DNA from: Bacillota bacterium
GTDB taxonomy: Bacteria > Bacillota > Clostridia > Clostridiales > Clostridiaceae
Direction of reading: 5' to 3'
Length of the DNA stretch: 7,778 nucleotides
NCBI GenBank assembly: GCA_023427705.1
Contig: JAEZAL010000324.1
Coordinates: forward strand, 1-7,778
Of this stretch, positions 1 to 6,151 are shown one piece after another. The position numbers and the translations under genes are program-made. Numbering within the stretch: the stretch's first letter is position 1; each line of letters opens with the position of its first letter. The notes beneath the pieces are model-generated. The model did not search any database. It was given only the letters and a program-made list of their open reading frames with translations, and was not told the DNA's origin.

Positions 1-686
1 GGTTGGATATATCCCATATAGTGAGCATATAAAGAGCCAGCTAAGCCTGCAAAAAATGCCCCTATAATAAATGCCATCATTTTGTATTTAAAAGTGTTTA
101 TTCCCATAGCTTCAGCAGCAATTTCATTTTCACGAACAGTAATCATTGCTCTTCCTTGAGAAGAATGAAGGATATTATATATAATTAAAACTGTTAAAGC
201 AGCAAATATAAAAGCAATAGTAAAGTTGGTGTTTTTTGGTATGCTTTTAAGTCCTGTAGCACCACCAACAGCTTCAATATTCATTATAACAACTCTAATT
301 ATTTCGCAAAAAGCTAAAGTAGTAATAGCAAAATAGTCACCTTTTAATCGTAATGTTGGATAACCTATTAAGGCTGCAAAAATAGCTGCAATAATAGCTC
401 CAATTAATAATGCTAGAAAAAATGGGACGTTTACTTCTTTAGTAAGCATAGCTGATACATAAGCACCTATGGCCATAAAGCCAGCATGTCCTAAACATAA
501 TTGTCCAGTAAATCCAACTATTAAATTCAATGAAACAGCTAAAATAACATTAATCAGTGTTAAAATTATTATTCCAGTATAATAAGGTTTAATAATTTTA
601 GTAGAGGTAAGACTAAACAAAATAACATAAGCTAAAATAATTGCGCCTAGTATTAATAAATTCTTTCTATTAAAAAAATCTTTCAT
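1..686 (-). CDS. livM: Branched-chain amino acid ABC transporter permease LivM (3' end cut by window edge)
   Basis: Inner-membrane permease subunit that pairs with LivH to form the channel of a LIV-type importer. The frame starts with ATG at 684-686 and stays open for 228 codons to the left edge, so the C-terminal part (roughly the last quarter to third of a usual 300-350 aa LivM) is missing. Visible hallmarks are a first membrane helix at residues 10-27, the family signature around residues 53-75 (SLNLIVGFTGQ, then LGHAGFMAIGAY), the conserved TLRLKGDYFAITTLAF segment at 111-126, and the EAA-type ATPase-contact loop at about 179-218 (RENEIAAEAMGIN followed by a Gly/Ala-rich helix). The ribosome binding site AGGTGA (692-697 on the complement) overlaps the livH stop codon, and only 9 bases separate the genes, implying translational coupling. 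LivG and LivF ATPases are expected next but lie outside the window. Confidence 0.95.
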   Translation of the reverse strand, partial: MKDFFNRKNLLILGAIILAYVILFSLTSTKIIKPYYTGIIILTLINVILAVSLNLIVGFTGQLCLGHAGFMAIGAYVSAMLTKEVNVPFFLALLIGAIIAAIFAALIGYPTLRLKGDYFAITTLAFCEIIRVVIMNIEAVGGATGLKSIPKNTNFTIAFIFAALTVLIIYNILHSSQGRAMITVRENEIAAEAMGINTFKYKMMAFIIGAFFAGLAGSLYAHYMGYIQ

Positions 687-695
687 TACAATCAC

Positions 696-1571
696 CTACA
701 CTTTCTCATTAGATTTTTTACCTAATAGACCAGCAGGTTTAATTAGAAGTATTATTATTAGTATTCCAAATACAATAGCATCTGAAAAAGTAGTTGAAAT
801 ATATGCCTTAGATAAAGTTTCTAATAAGCCTATTGATAAACCACCAATTAATGCTCCAGGTATACTTCCGATTCCTCCAAGTACTGCTGCAATAAAGGCT
901 TTTAAGCCAGGCATAACACCTATATAAGGTGTTATGCTAGGATAGGAAATTGCAACTAAAACACCAGCAATACCAGCTAATGCTGATCCAATAGCAAAGG
1001 TAAGAGAGATGGTGTTGTTTACGTTAATTCCCATTAATGAAGCAGCTTCTATATCGTAAGAAGCTGCTCTCATTGCTTTTCCAACCTTAGTTTTATAAAC
1101 AATAAATTGAAGGAGAAGTACAAGGAGTGCAGAAACTGCAAACATGAATATGGTTTTCCAATCTAAATGTAGCCCTAAAAGGTTAATAGGTTTAAGGTTT
1201 ATAAGCTCTGGAAAATGTTTTGGAGCTGTTCCAAAAAACTTACTCATAATGTTTTGTAAAAATAATGATACACCAATAGCAGTAATTAATAATGCTATTC
1301 TTGGAGATTTTCTTAAAGGCTTATATGCTACTTTTTCTATTAAAATACCAAGTAGTGCAGAAGCAGTCATTGCTATCAATAATGTAGGTAATAAAGGTAA
1401 TTCCAAAACACTTGATGCATAGTAACCTGCAAAAGCACCGATCATATAAATTTCACCATGAGCAAAGTTTATAAGTTGTATTATTCCATAAACCATTGTA
1501 TAACCTAATGCTAAGAGGGCATATACGCTACCTAAAGCTAAGCCATTTATTAATTGTTGTATAAATTCCAT
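696..1571 (-). CDS. livH: Branched-chain amino acid ABC transporter permease LivH
   Basis: Second membrane subunit of the LIV importer; 291 aa, the usual length of LivH. The N-terminal part carries the family signature (LALGSVYALLALGYTMVYGI at residues 11-30, then INFAHGE at 34-40). An EAA-type cytoplasmic loop that docks on the ATPases lies at about 164-203 (GKAMRAASYDIEAASLMGIN). A second glycine-rich membrane block (AAVLGGIGSIPGALIGG) follows at 228-244, and the protein ends with the typical LIKPAGLLGKK at 276-286. About eight hydrophobic segments are visible. The ATG at 1569-1571 is preceded by a strong AGGAGGAG (1577-1584 on the complement). It lies 25 bases after the binding-protein stop, with no hairpin between them, so it is probably cotranscribed. 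Specificity for leucine/isoleucine/valine is inferred from the family; related systems can take other amino acids or, for Urt paralogues, urea. Confidence 0.96.
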   Translation of the reverse strand: MEFIQQLINGLALGSVYALLALGYTMVYGIIQLINFAHGEIYMIGAFAGYYASSVLELPLLPTLLIAMTASALLGILIEKVAYKPLRKSPRIALLITAIGVSLFLQNIMSKFFGTAPKHFPELINLKPINLLGLHLDWKTIFMFAVSALLVLLLQFIVYKTKVGKAMRAASYDIEAASLMGINVNNTISLTFAIGSALAGIAGVLVAISYPSITPYIGVMPGLKAFIAAVLGGIGSIPGALIGGLSIGLLETLSKAYISTTFSDAIVFGILIIILLIKPAGLLGKKSNEKV

Positions 1572-1596
1572 AATTACTCCTCCTTATATAAAAGCA

Positions 1597-2739
1597 TTAA
1601 GGATTTAACTTATCAGCTAAAATCTTATTTTCACCCTCTAATTTAATAACTGCAGCACCTTTAATAGCAGATCTTTCTTCATTAAAGCTAATTTTTCCAG
1701 TAACACTTTCTAGTTCTATTTTAGCTAATTCATCTTTAATAGCTGTACCATCTGTACTGTCAGCATTTTTAATTGCTTCTACTAAAACTCTAGCAGAATC
1801 GTAAGCTAAAGCTGCAAAGGCATCTGGTTCTTTATTGTATTCTTTTTTATAAGACTCAACAAAGTTTTTAACTATTTCAGAAGTATCACCTGAATAGTAG
1901 TGATTAATGTAAAGAGCACCATCAACAGCCTCTCCACCGATTTGAACTAATTCTTCAGATTCCCAACCATCTCCACCTAAGAATTGAGAAGTAATAGAAA
2001 TATCTCTAGCTTGTTTAGCTATAAGACCAACAACATTATAATAATCAGGTAATACTATAACATCAGGATTAGATCCCTTAATCTTAGTTAATTGTGCTTT
2101 GAAATCTGTATCTCCATCATTGTAAGATAAGTATTCAACAACAGTACCACCATTTTTTTCTAAAGTTTCTTTGTAAGCTTTTGCTATACCTATTGAGTAA
2201 TCAGAACCAGCATTGTATAAAACTGCAGCTGTCTTCTTATTTAAATTATCTGTAGTATATTTAGCTAATATCTCACCTTGGAAAGAGTCGATGAAACATC
2301 CTCTAAACATAAAATCTCCACCTTCATTAGTAATTGAAGGTTCAGTTCCAGTAGGTGTAATCATAGGAATTTGTCTTTCTGTTGAATTCTTAGCTATAGC
2401 TAATGTAGCTCCAGAAGTAACTCCTCCTAATATAGCAGATACCCCATCTTTATCTACTAATTTATTAAATGCTTGCATTGCTCCATCAGGAGTAGCTTGG
2501 TCATCTTCAAATATCAATTCGATTTTTTTACCATTTATTCCACCGGCATCATTAATTTCTTTTATAAATAAATCTGCACCTTCTTTAGCAGAATTACCGT
2601 AAGTAGATGCGCTTCCAGTTAATGGTCCAATACCTCCTATTTTAATTACTTCGTTGTCTGACCCAGAACTTCCACATCCAACTAAAACTGATGTAGACAT
2701 CATTAATGCTACAAGTCCTGAAAGTAATTTCTTTTTCAT
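1597..2739 (-). CDS. livJ: Branched-chain amino acid ABC transporter substrate-binding lipoprotein (LivJ/LivK family)
   Basis: Extracellular ligand-binding protein of the LIV importer, 380 aa, first gene of the operon. Residues 1-22 are a lipoprotein signal peptide: MKKK, a hydrophobic stretch, and the lipobox LVGC with the lipidated Cys22. A short Ser/Gly/Asp linker follows, then a type I periplasmic-binding fold (Peripla_BP_6) from about residue 31 to the end. Family landmarks are IKIGGIGPLTGSAS (32-45), GGVTSGAT (105-112) and TPTGTEPS (128-135). The last two are in the places where this family binds the ligand's alpha-carboxyl and alpha-amino groups. Also present are GDGWE (256-260), AYDSARVLVEAI (312-323) and TGKISFN (347-353). 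The start is supported by AAAGGGGGAC at 2746-2755 on the complement. It could equally be named livK, as the sequence does not show whether it prefers leucine or all three branched-chain amino acids. Confidence 0.95.
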   Translation of the reverse strand: MKKKLLSGLVALMMSTSVLVGCGSSGSDNEVIKIGGIGPLTGSASTYGNSAKEGADLFIKEINDAGGINGKKIELIFEDDQATPDGAMQAFNKLVDKDGVSAILGGVTSGATLAIAKNSTERQIPMITPTGTEPSITNEGGDFMFRGCFIDSFQGEILAKYTTDNLNKKTAAVLYNAGSDYSIGIAKAYKETLEKNGGTVVEYLSYNDGDTDFKAQLTKIKGSNPDVIVLPDYYNVVGLIAKQARDISITSQFLGGDGWESEELVQIGGEAVDGALYINHYYSGDTSEIVKNFVESYKKEYNKEPDAFAALAYDSARVLVEAIKNADSTDGTAIKDELAKIELESVTGKISFNEERSAIKGAAVIKLEGENKILADKLNP

Positions 2740-2779
2740 AAAAAAGTCCCCCTTTAAATTATTGCTGATAAAATACTAA

Positions 2780-2803
2780 ATTAATAAATATTTTATTAAT
2801 AAA
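2780..2803. repeat. AT-only palindromes in the livJ leader
   Basis: Two overlapping inverted repeats: ATTAATAAA/TTTATTAAT (2780-2788 with 2792-2800, centre TAT) and the perfect 12-base palindrome TTTATTAATAAA (2792-2803). They lie between the candidate promoter and the livJ ribosome binding site, where an operator would fit. In DNA this rich in A and T such palindromes also arise by chance, so a regulatory role is only a possibility. Confidence 0.3.
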
Positions 2804-2834
2804 TTAATACTAAATAAACATTTATAATATTGAT

Positions 2835-2863
2835 ATAGTAACATAATTAGATAAATATTACAA
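2835..2863 (-). promoter_or_regulatory. Candidate promoter for the liv operon
   Basis: On the minus strand a TTGTAA -35-like box (2858-2863) and a TACTAT -10-like box (2835-2840) are separated by exactly 17 bases. Each box matches the housekeeping consensus at 4 of 6 positions. The predicted transcript would start near 2828 and give a leader of about 90 bases. The spacing is right but the boxes are weak, and AT-rich DNA offers many such pairs. Confidence 0.3.
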
Positions 2864-3000
2864 TATAGTTATTTAATATTTTATAGAAAAAAATATAAAT
2901 ACTGGTATGAATGGAGTAGGGATACAGTAATATTATGTAAAAGAGATTTATTAGCTGCTTGAAACTATTAATTTCAAAACAATCTTTAATATTAATCAAA

Positions 3001-3034
3001 TAAAAATAGCAACTCACATATTTGTGAGTTGCTA
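3001..3034 (-). terminator. Intrinsic terminator after the exonuclease gene
   Basis: A perfect 12-bp inverted repeat, TAGCAACTCACA (3007-3018) and TGTGAGTTGCTA (3023-3034), surrounds a 4-base loop. On the minus strand it is followed directly by TTTTTA (3006-3001) and further T-rich sequence. On the plus strand the hairpin is followed by GGGCAA, so it works only for leftward transcription. It lies 75 bases beyond the stop codon of the exonuclease gene and separates that gene from the liv operon. It would act as an attenuator only if the liv transcript began upstream of 3034, for which I see no clear promoter. Confidence 0.85.
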
Positions 3035-3109
3035 GGGCAATATCTAATAAATTTCAAGCAATACCTTTATTACGTTTTTCTGGTAAAATAGTTATATGAT
3101 AAATTATAT

Positions 3110-4132
3110 TTAGATTAAACTTTTAATTTCTAAATCTAGTAATCTATTCTCAAGTAAATTATTATTGATATTTAACTTTACATCATCTAATTTTATAGAT
3201 TTAATAGATTCTATATCTGTCTTTATAGTAGCAAGTTTCTTACTTAAAAATGCAGATTCTTTTCCTGCTAGAAGATTTTTAATTGGACTTCTAGATATTC
3301 CAAGTGTCTCTTTAAAGAATTTAGCTAGTTCTTTTTGTTCTTTTTCATTAAGTCCTTCTATAATTTCATATATAGTTTCAATATTACCATATTCTTTTAG
3401 AAGAGGTACAACCGCCTTAGGACCCACTCCCTTTACTCCAGGAATATTATCACTACAATCTCCACATAAGGCTTTATATTCTACTATTTGATATGGCTCT
3501 AGCTCTTTAATGTCCATTAAAGAAGTGAGAGTGTATTCAAATGCTCCAGATGGAACATTAAATTCTTTAGGATTTAAACCCATCTCATCAAACATTTCAT
3601 AGGCTTTCGAAGTAACAAGCCAAACTGAACTACGTTCTGATATTAATTGAAGGTAATCTTCATCTTTTGTATAAAGCTTACAAGATATTTCATTTTCAAA
3701 TCTTTTGGCTAGAGAACCAGCAAAGTCATCTGCCTCATAAATTACCTCATCTTCAAAAGAACTTTTAAATTGAGGAACAATTCCTTCTAGTAAATCTTGA
3801 GTAGTTTTAAATTGTTCTTTAAGAGGACCAGGAGTTTCCTTTCTAGTTCCCTTATAATCTTCACTTAGTTGTGTCTTTCTAAAGCTATTACGACTGATAT
3901 CCCAAACTACAGCTAAATGTGTTGGCTTTTGTTCCTTAATAATTTTAAGTAGTGTTTTCATGAAGGTATATACACCATTAGTATATTTACCATCTGAAGT
4001 CTTTAATAGCTTACTTAAAGCTTTAGCTTTATCCTCTTCTGTTTTAGCCATAAGATAAGCGGGACCTACTGTGCCATAGAAACTTGTACTAAGTAAGCTA
4101 GAACCATCCACAATTAATAAGTTTTCACGCAT
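3110..4132 (-). CDS. Stand-alone 5'-3' exonuclease (DNA polymerase I N-terminal domain / FEN type)
   Basis: Predicted metal-dependent 5'-3' exonuclease and flap endonuclease acting on DNA or RNA-DNA ends, as in primer removal and repair. The 340 aa cover only the nuclease domain; no 3'-5' exonuclease or polymerase part follows before the stop and terminator. In order: LIVDGSS with metal-ligand Asp9; VVWD at 75-78 with Arg81/Arg85 and the YKGTRKETP segment (93-101); YEADDFAGSLA (132-142) with Glu133, Asp135 and Asp136; TKDEDYLQL (155-163) with Asp157 and Asp159; and the helix-three-turn-helix GDCSDNIPGVKGVGPKA (224-240) with Asp225 and Asp228. All expected acidic metal ligands appear present. 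Residues 21-55 are longer than the matching loop of PolI. An upstream in-frame ATG at 4165 would add 11 residues, but the GGAGG at 4139-4143 lies 6 bases before the ATG at 4132 and fits that start only. The function in the cell is inferred from the family. Confidence 0.92.
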   Translation of the reverse strand: MRENLLIVDGSSLLSTSFYGTVGPAYLMAKTEEDKAKALSKLLKTSDGKYTNGVYTFMKTLLKIIKEQKPTHLAVVWDISRNSFRKTQLSEDYKGTRKETPGPLKEQFKTTQDLLEGIVPQFKSSFEDEVIYEADDFAGSLAKRFENEISCKLYTKDEDYLQLISERSSVWLVTSKAYEMFDEMGLNPKEFNVPSGAFEYTLTSLMDIKELEPYQIVEYKALCGDCSDNIPGVKGVGPKAVVPLLKEYGNIETIYEIIEGLNEKEQKELAKFFKETLGISRSPIKNLLAGKESAFLSKKLATIKTDIESIKSIKLDDVKLNINNNLLENRLLDLEIKSLI

Positions 4133-4137
4133 AACAT

Positions 4138-4145
4138 ACCTCCAT
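4138..4145 (-). promoter_or_regulatory. Ribosome binding site that sets the exonuclease start at 4132
   Basis: On the minus strand ATGGAGGT lies with GGAGG at 4139-4143, 6 bases before the ATG at 4130-4132. The alternative in-frame ATG at 4165 is upstream of this site and has no purine-rich sequence of its own at the right distance, so the shorter protein is preferred. Confidence 0.85.
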
Positions 4146-4168
4146 GTTTTAGTTAAATTAAGCAATTT

Positions 4169-4177
4169 ATTATATCA
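4169..4177 (-). promoter_or_regulatory. Extended -10 promoter for the exonuclease gene
   Basis: The minus strand reads TGATATAAT, a TG-extended -10 with a perfect TATAAT hexamer (4169-4174). Transcription would begin near 4162 and give a leader of about 30 bases that includes the ribosome binding site. No good -35 is seen 17 bases upstream (AAGCTA), as is often so for extended -10 promoters. If this start is right, the ATG at 4165 is outside the message, which again favours the start at 4132. Confidence 0.5.
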
Positions 4178-4178
4178 C

Positions 4179-4200
4179 AGAAAGTATGATTTAGCTTTCT
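4179..4200. repeat. Inverted repeat at the -35 position of the exonuclease promoter
   Basis: AGAAAG (4179-4184) and CTTTCT (4195-4200) are a 6-base inverted repeat with a 10-base centre, just upstream of the extended -10. Position and symmetry would suit a dimeric regulator, but the arms are short and this may be chance. Confidence 0.25.
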
Positions 4201-4295
4201 ATATAAAGTAAGTTATTAAAATTGAAATGGAATATATTTGAAAAATGTATTATTATAGAATTAACTAAATACTTAGTGTTAGTAAAATTAAAGAA

Positions 4296-4301
4296 GGGTG
4301 G
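4296..4301 (+). promoter_or_regulatory. Ribosome binding site that sets the start at 4307
   Basis: GGGTGG (4296-4301), preceded by AAGAA, sits 5 bases before the ATG at 4307. A GTG at 4298 in the same frame lies inside this purine-rich stretch and would have almost no spacing to it, so it is unlikely to be the start. Confidence 0.65.
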
Positions 4302-4306
4302 ATGTA

Positions 4307-5203
4307 ATGAAAAATATAAAAACTGCTTTAAAGATTGCTAGTTCATTAATTTTGATTTCCTTTTTGATTTCTATATTAATTCAAAATTATATAAAATTAG
4401 ATAGTCCTGTATTTTTAAAGAATTATTTAGATGTAGATTATTATGAGTACGATTATGCATATTCTTTATCAGGAATTAATATTGAACTTAAGTATATTAC
4501 TAATAATGGAGAAAATAAAAATGTTATATCAGTAGTATTTGAAGAGGCTCCAGAACTAAACTTTTATGCTAGAGAAAATAACAATATGGGATTAATGCAA
4601 ACGTATTATGATAGCAGTTATAGCAATATTAATGTTGAAAACTATGGTTACTATAGTATCCACACTGTATATTTAGATTTTGAAATACCAAAGGAAAGTA
4701 TTAAGTTAGATGATGTAATAAAGTTAAGTAAGGCAAAGATAACATTTGATGATGGAGATTCTATAGATGTAGACTTAGGGAAAATAATATTAAGTAAGAA
4801 TAATCAAGAGGAATCTCTGCTAGAAAATCGTAGTTTTTCATCTTCTAATCAAGGATATAGCCAAAGTATCTTTAATGCTAAAGATTATATACAAGTTTCA
4901 AAAATTTATTCACCATTATTTGAAGATACAAGAGACTTATTTCAATATAATATTAATAAGTCAGGAAATTTAGAAGATAGAGATTTAATTTATAATGCTA
5001 AGGAAAACATATTCTTTACATCTCAATTTAACTATATTGATGATCCAATAAAAAAATTAAACACCTATGATATAAAACCGGATATGTACTATAAAGATAG
5101 AAGTGGTAAAGAGTATGTCGAAAGAATATATAATATCACTTATGCTCCTAATTTTAGTTTTTATAATATATTTAGATACTTAGTAGAAACGGGGGAAATA
5201 TAA
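4307..5203 (+). CDS. Membrane-anchored protein with large extracytoplasmic domain, unknown function
   Basis: I do not recognise this 298-aa protein. Residues 1-8 are basic (MKNIKTAL), and residues 9-27 form a hydrophobic helix (KIASSLILISFLISILIQN) with no lipobox Cys, so it is probably an N-terminal anchor or uncleaved signal. The rest, about 270 residues, is hydrophilic and rich in Tyr, Asp, Asn and Ser. Alternating patterns (for example VENYGYYSIHTVYLDFEIP at 110-128 and SKAKITFDDGDSIDVDLGKI at 141-160) suggest beta strands, so a beta-rich domain outside the membrane is likely. No catalytic motif is visible. The ATG at 4307 is chosen for its ribosome binding site. The stop at 5201-5203 is one base from the ATG of the next gene, whose ribosome binding site lies inside this gene's last codons. 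This pair is therefore very likely translated together and may form one complex. Confidence 0.85.
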   Translation: MKNIKTALKIASSLILISFLISILIQNYIKLDSPVFLKNYLDVDYYEYDYAYSLSGINIELKYITNNGENKNVISVVFEEAPELNFYARENNNMGLMQTYYDSSYSNINVENYGYYSIHTVYLDFEIPKESIKLDDVIKLSKAKITFDDGDSIDVDLGKIILSKNNQEESLLENRSFSSSNQGYSQSIFNAKDYIQVSKIYSPLFEDTRDLFQYNINKSGNLEDRDLIYNAKENIFFTSQFNYIDDPIKKLNTYDIKPDMYYKDRSGKEYVERIYNITYAPNFSFYNIFRYLVETGEI

Positions 5204-5204
5204 G

Positions 5205-5783
5205 ATGATATTAGGGTTTAAAAAGATATTTTGGGGAACTATAATTACAATTTTTCATTTGAACTTAGGACCAATAGAAATACTACCTAATTTTATAGGG
5301 TTTTTGATAATTTCATCAGGGATAAAAGAAATATTGTGCAAATATGATAATTCTAATCTTAGAAAAGCTTTAAAAATTAATAGTGTACAAGTTTATATTT
5401 CCTTTATTATTTTTATATCACCATTTATTTTACCATCTATAGATAAGTATTTTAATAATAATATTTTAACTACAATATGGTTTAATATAAACACAATTTT
5501 AGAAATTATATGTACAGTAAAGCTTTTAGAAGGAGCTTCAGAGATTTTATCAGAGAACTTTAATAATTATTGGGGAGATATTTATAGAAATAAAACAATT
5601 ACTTATATTTATTTAGATTCTATTGTGCTAATAGTGTGCAATATAAATTTTATATTTATATCAGAATTAACAGCTTTTTTAATTGCAATATATGCAATGA
5701 TAATAAAAATATGGGTAGTATTTTCATTTAGGAAATTATATAAAAATAAATTTGATGTGAATTATAGATATATTAATAAATAA
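5205..5783 (+). CDS. Small polytopic membrane protein, unknown function
   Basis: A 192-aa hydrophobic protein with about five or six membrane segments, roughly at residues 8-22, 26-41, 62-80, 88-108, 132-152 and 154-175. The N-terminal segment FHLNLGPIEILPNFIGFLII (17-36) resembles a pattern I recall from uncharacterised Bacillota membrane proteins (a polar helix end, then ILP-[DN]-FIG). That resemblance is from memory and gives no function. Charged residues are few and cluster in the loop at 41-58 and in the C-terminal tail (RKLYKNKFDVNYRYINK), which probably lies in the cytoplasm. Translation starts at ATG 5205 behind GGGGGA (5191-5196, 8-base spacing), just after the previous stop. The tight coupling suggests it works with the upstream anchored protein. 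No transporter or enzyme signature was seen. Confidence 0.87.
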   Translation: MILGFKKIFWGTIITIFHLNLGPIEILPNFIGFLIISSGIKEILCKYDNSNLRKALKINSVQVYISFIIFISPFILPSIDKYFNNNILTTIWFNINTILEIICTVKLLEGASEILSENFNNYWGDIYRNKTITYIYLDSIVLIVCNINFIFISELTAFLIAIYAMIIKIWVVFSFRKLYKNKFDVNYRYINK

Positions 5784-5800
5784 AAATGTTTTCAGGAATA

Positions 5801-5818
5801 ATACTTTTATAAAAGTAT
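5801..5818. repeat. Perfect 18-base palindrome adjoining a ribosome binding site
   Basis: ATACTTTTATAAAAGTAT is fully self-complementary and ends one base before the GGAGGTG (5819-5825) of the following small gene. As DNA it could be an operator. As RNA it could form a weak AT hairpin next to, and partly hiding, the ribosome binding site. It lies in the 48-base gap after the membrane-protein gene. Confidence 0.6.
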
Positions 5819-5825
5819 GGAGGTG
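5819..5825 (+). promoter_or_regulatory. Ribosome binding site that sets the start at 5832
   Basis: GGAGGTG lies 6 bases before the ATG at 5832-5834. The in-frame ATG at 5817 overlaps this site itself and cannot use it, so the shorter 71-aa product is preferred. Confidence 0.8.
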
Positions 5826-5831
5826 TTATTA

Positions 5832-6047
5832 ATGAATAAGGATATATTAGATAAATTAGAACTTAAAAATTTTGAAAATTTATCAGAAACTGATTTTAAG
5901 AAAAATATAGTTTTAGATATGAATAGGGATTTAGATAATTTAAAAATAAATGATGATGTTACTAATGAAGATATATTAGATAATGAATATACTTCTAAAA
6001 GAAACAACTCATATATAAAACTAATTGATAGTATAAAAAGTAAATAA
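5832..6047 (+). CDS. Small charged protein, unknown function
   Basis: A 71-aa protein, very rich in Asp, Asn, Lys, Glu and Leu, with no signal peptide or membrane segment, so probably cytoplasmic. I do not recognise it. It contains two copies of a short motif, NKDILDK (2-8) and NEDILDN (45-51), whose DNA shares an identical 14-base core (5841-5854 and 5970-5983). Predicted structure is mainly helical. The strong ribosome binding site argues that it is really translated. It is the last gene before the terminator at 6061 and follows the membrane-protein gene by 48 bases, so it may belong to that operon, or be controlled separately through the palindrome just upstream. Confidence 0.7.
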   Translation: MNKDILDKLELKNFENLSETDFKKNIVLDMNRDLDNLKINDDVTNEDILDNEYTSKRNNSYIKLIDSIKSK

Positions 6048-6060
6048 TTATAGAAATAAG

Positions 6061-6094
6061 AAAGAGCTTTTAATATAATTAAGGCTCTTTTCTT
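6061..6094 (+). terminator. Intrinsic terminator of the three-gene cluster
   Basis: AAAGAGCTTTTAA (6061-6073) pairs with TTAAGGCTCTTT (6079-6090) through a short AT loop, with one mismatch or bulge next to the GAGC/GCTC core. The right arm runs into TTTTTCTT (6087-6094). It begins 14 bases after the stop of the 71-aa gene. The reverse orientation has a poorer T tract. Confidence 0.75.
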
Positions 6095-6151
6095 ATAATA
6101 AAATAAGAAAATTTATTAATTAAGTCAAAGGGTTATTTTGTTAATAAATTC

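Larger units (their letters stand above)
2740..3109. other. 370-base intergenic region between the liv operon and the exonuclease gene
   Basis: No credible coding frame was found here on either strand; open frames are only a few codons long. The stretch is very AT-rich. Moving leftward in the direction of transcription, it holds a perfect 12-bp-arm terminator (3001-3034), three TTGAAA/TTTCAA elements that can pair in alternative ways (2956-3060), a weak inverted repeat TACTGGTAT/ATACAGTA (2900-2929), a candidate promoter (2835-2863), AT-only palindromes (2780-2803) and the livJ ribosome binding site. No T-box motif and no convincing CodY box was seen. Confidence 0.7.

Noticed and set aside
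1144..1422. Plus-strand open frame of 92 codons
   Set aside because: Fully antisense to livH, a well-recognised gene, with no ribosome binding site and no family-like sequence.
2213..2602. Plus-strand open frame of 129 codons
   Set aside because: Lies opposite the substrate-binding protein gene; it is open because of the codon use of the true gene.
2876..2900. CodY-type operator
   Set aside because: About five mismatches to the 15-base consensus, which is expected by chance in such AT-rich DNA.
3001..3109. T-box or other known riboswitch ahead of livJ
   Set aside because: No conserved T-box sequence or specifier arrangement was seen; the terminator is explained as the end of the exonuclease transcript.
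3165..3491. Plus-strand open frame of 108 codons
   Set aside because: Antisense to the exonuclease gene, whose conserved motifs lie in this stretch.
4133..4165. Upstream start for the exonuclease adding 11 residues
   Set aside because: No ribosome binding site; the GGAGG is downstream of this ATG, and the predicted transcript begins at about 4162, after it.
4222..4288. Promoter for the three-gene cluster (TTGAAA, TATTAT, TTAACT and TAAAAT elements)
   Set aside because: The TTGAAA boxes have no -10 at correct spacing, and TTAACT-N16-TAAAAT would place the start almost at the ribosome binding site, so no single promoter can be supported.
4298..4306. GTG start for the 298-aa protein
   Set aside because: It lies inside the purine-rich ribosome binding site of the ATG at 4307.
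5807..6007. Minus-strand open frame of 66 codons
   Set aside because: Opposite the 71-aa gene, which has a strong ribosome binding site; the minus-strand frame shows no comparable start signal and is low complexity.
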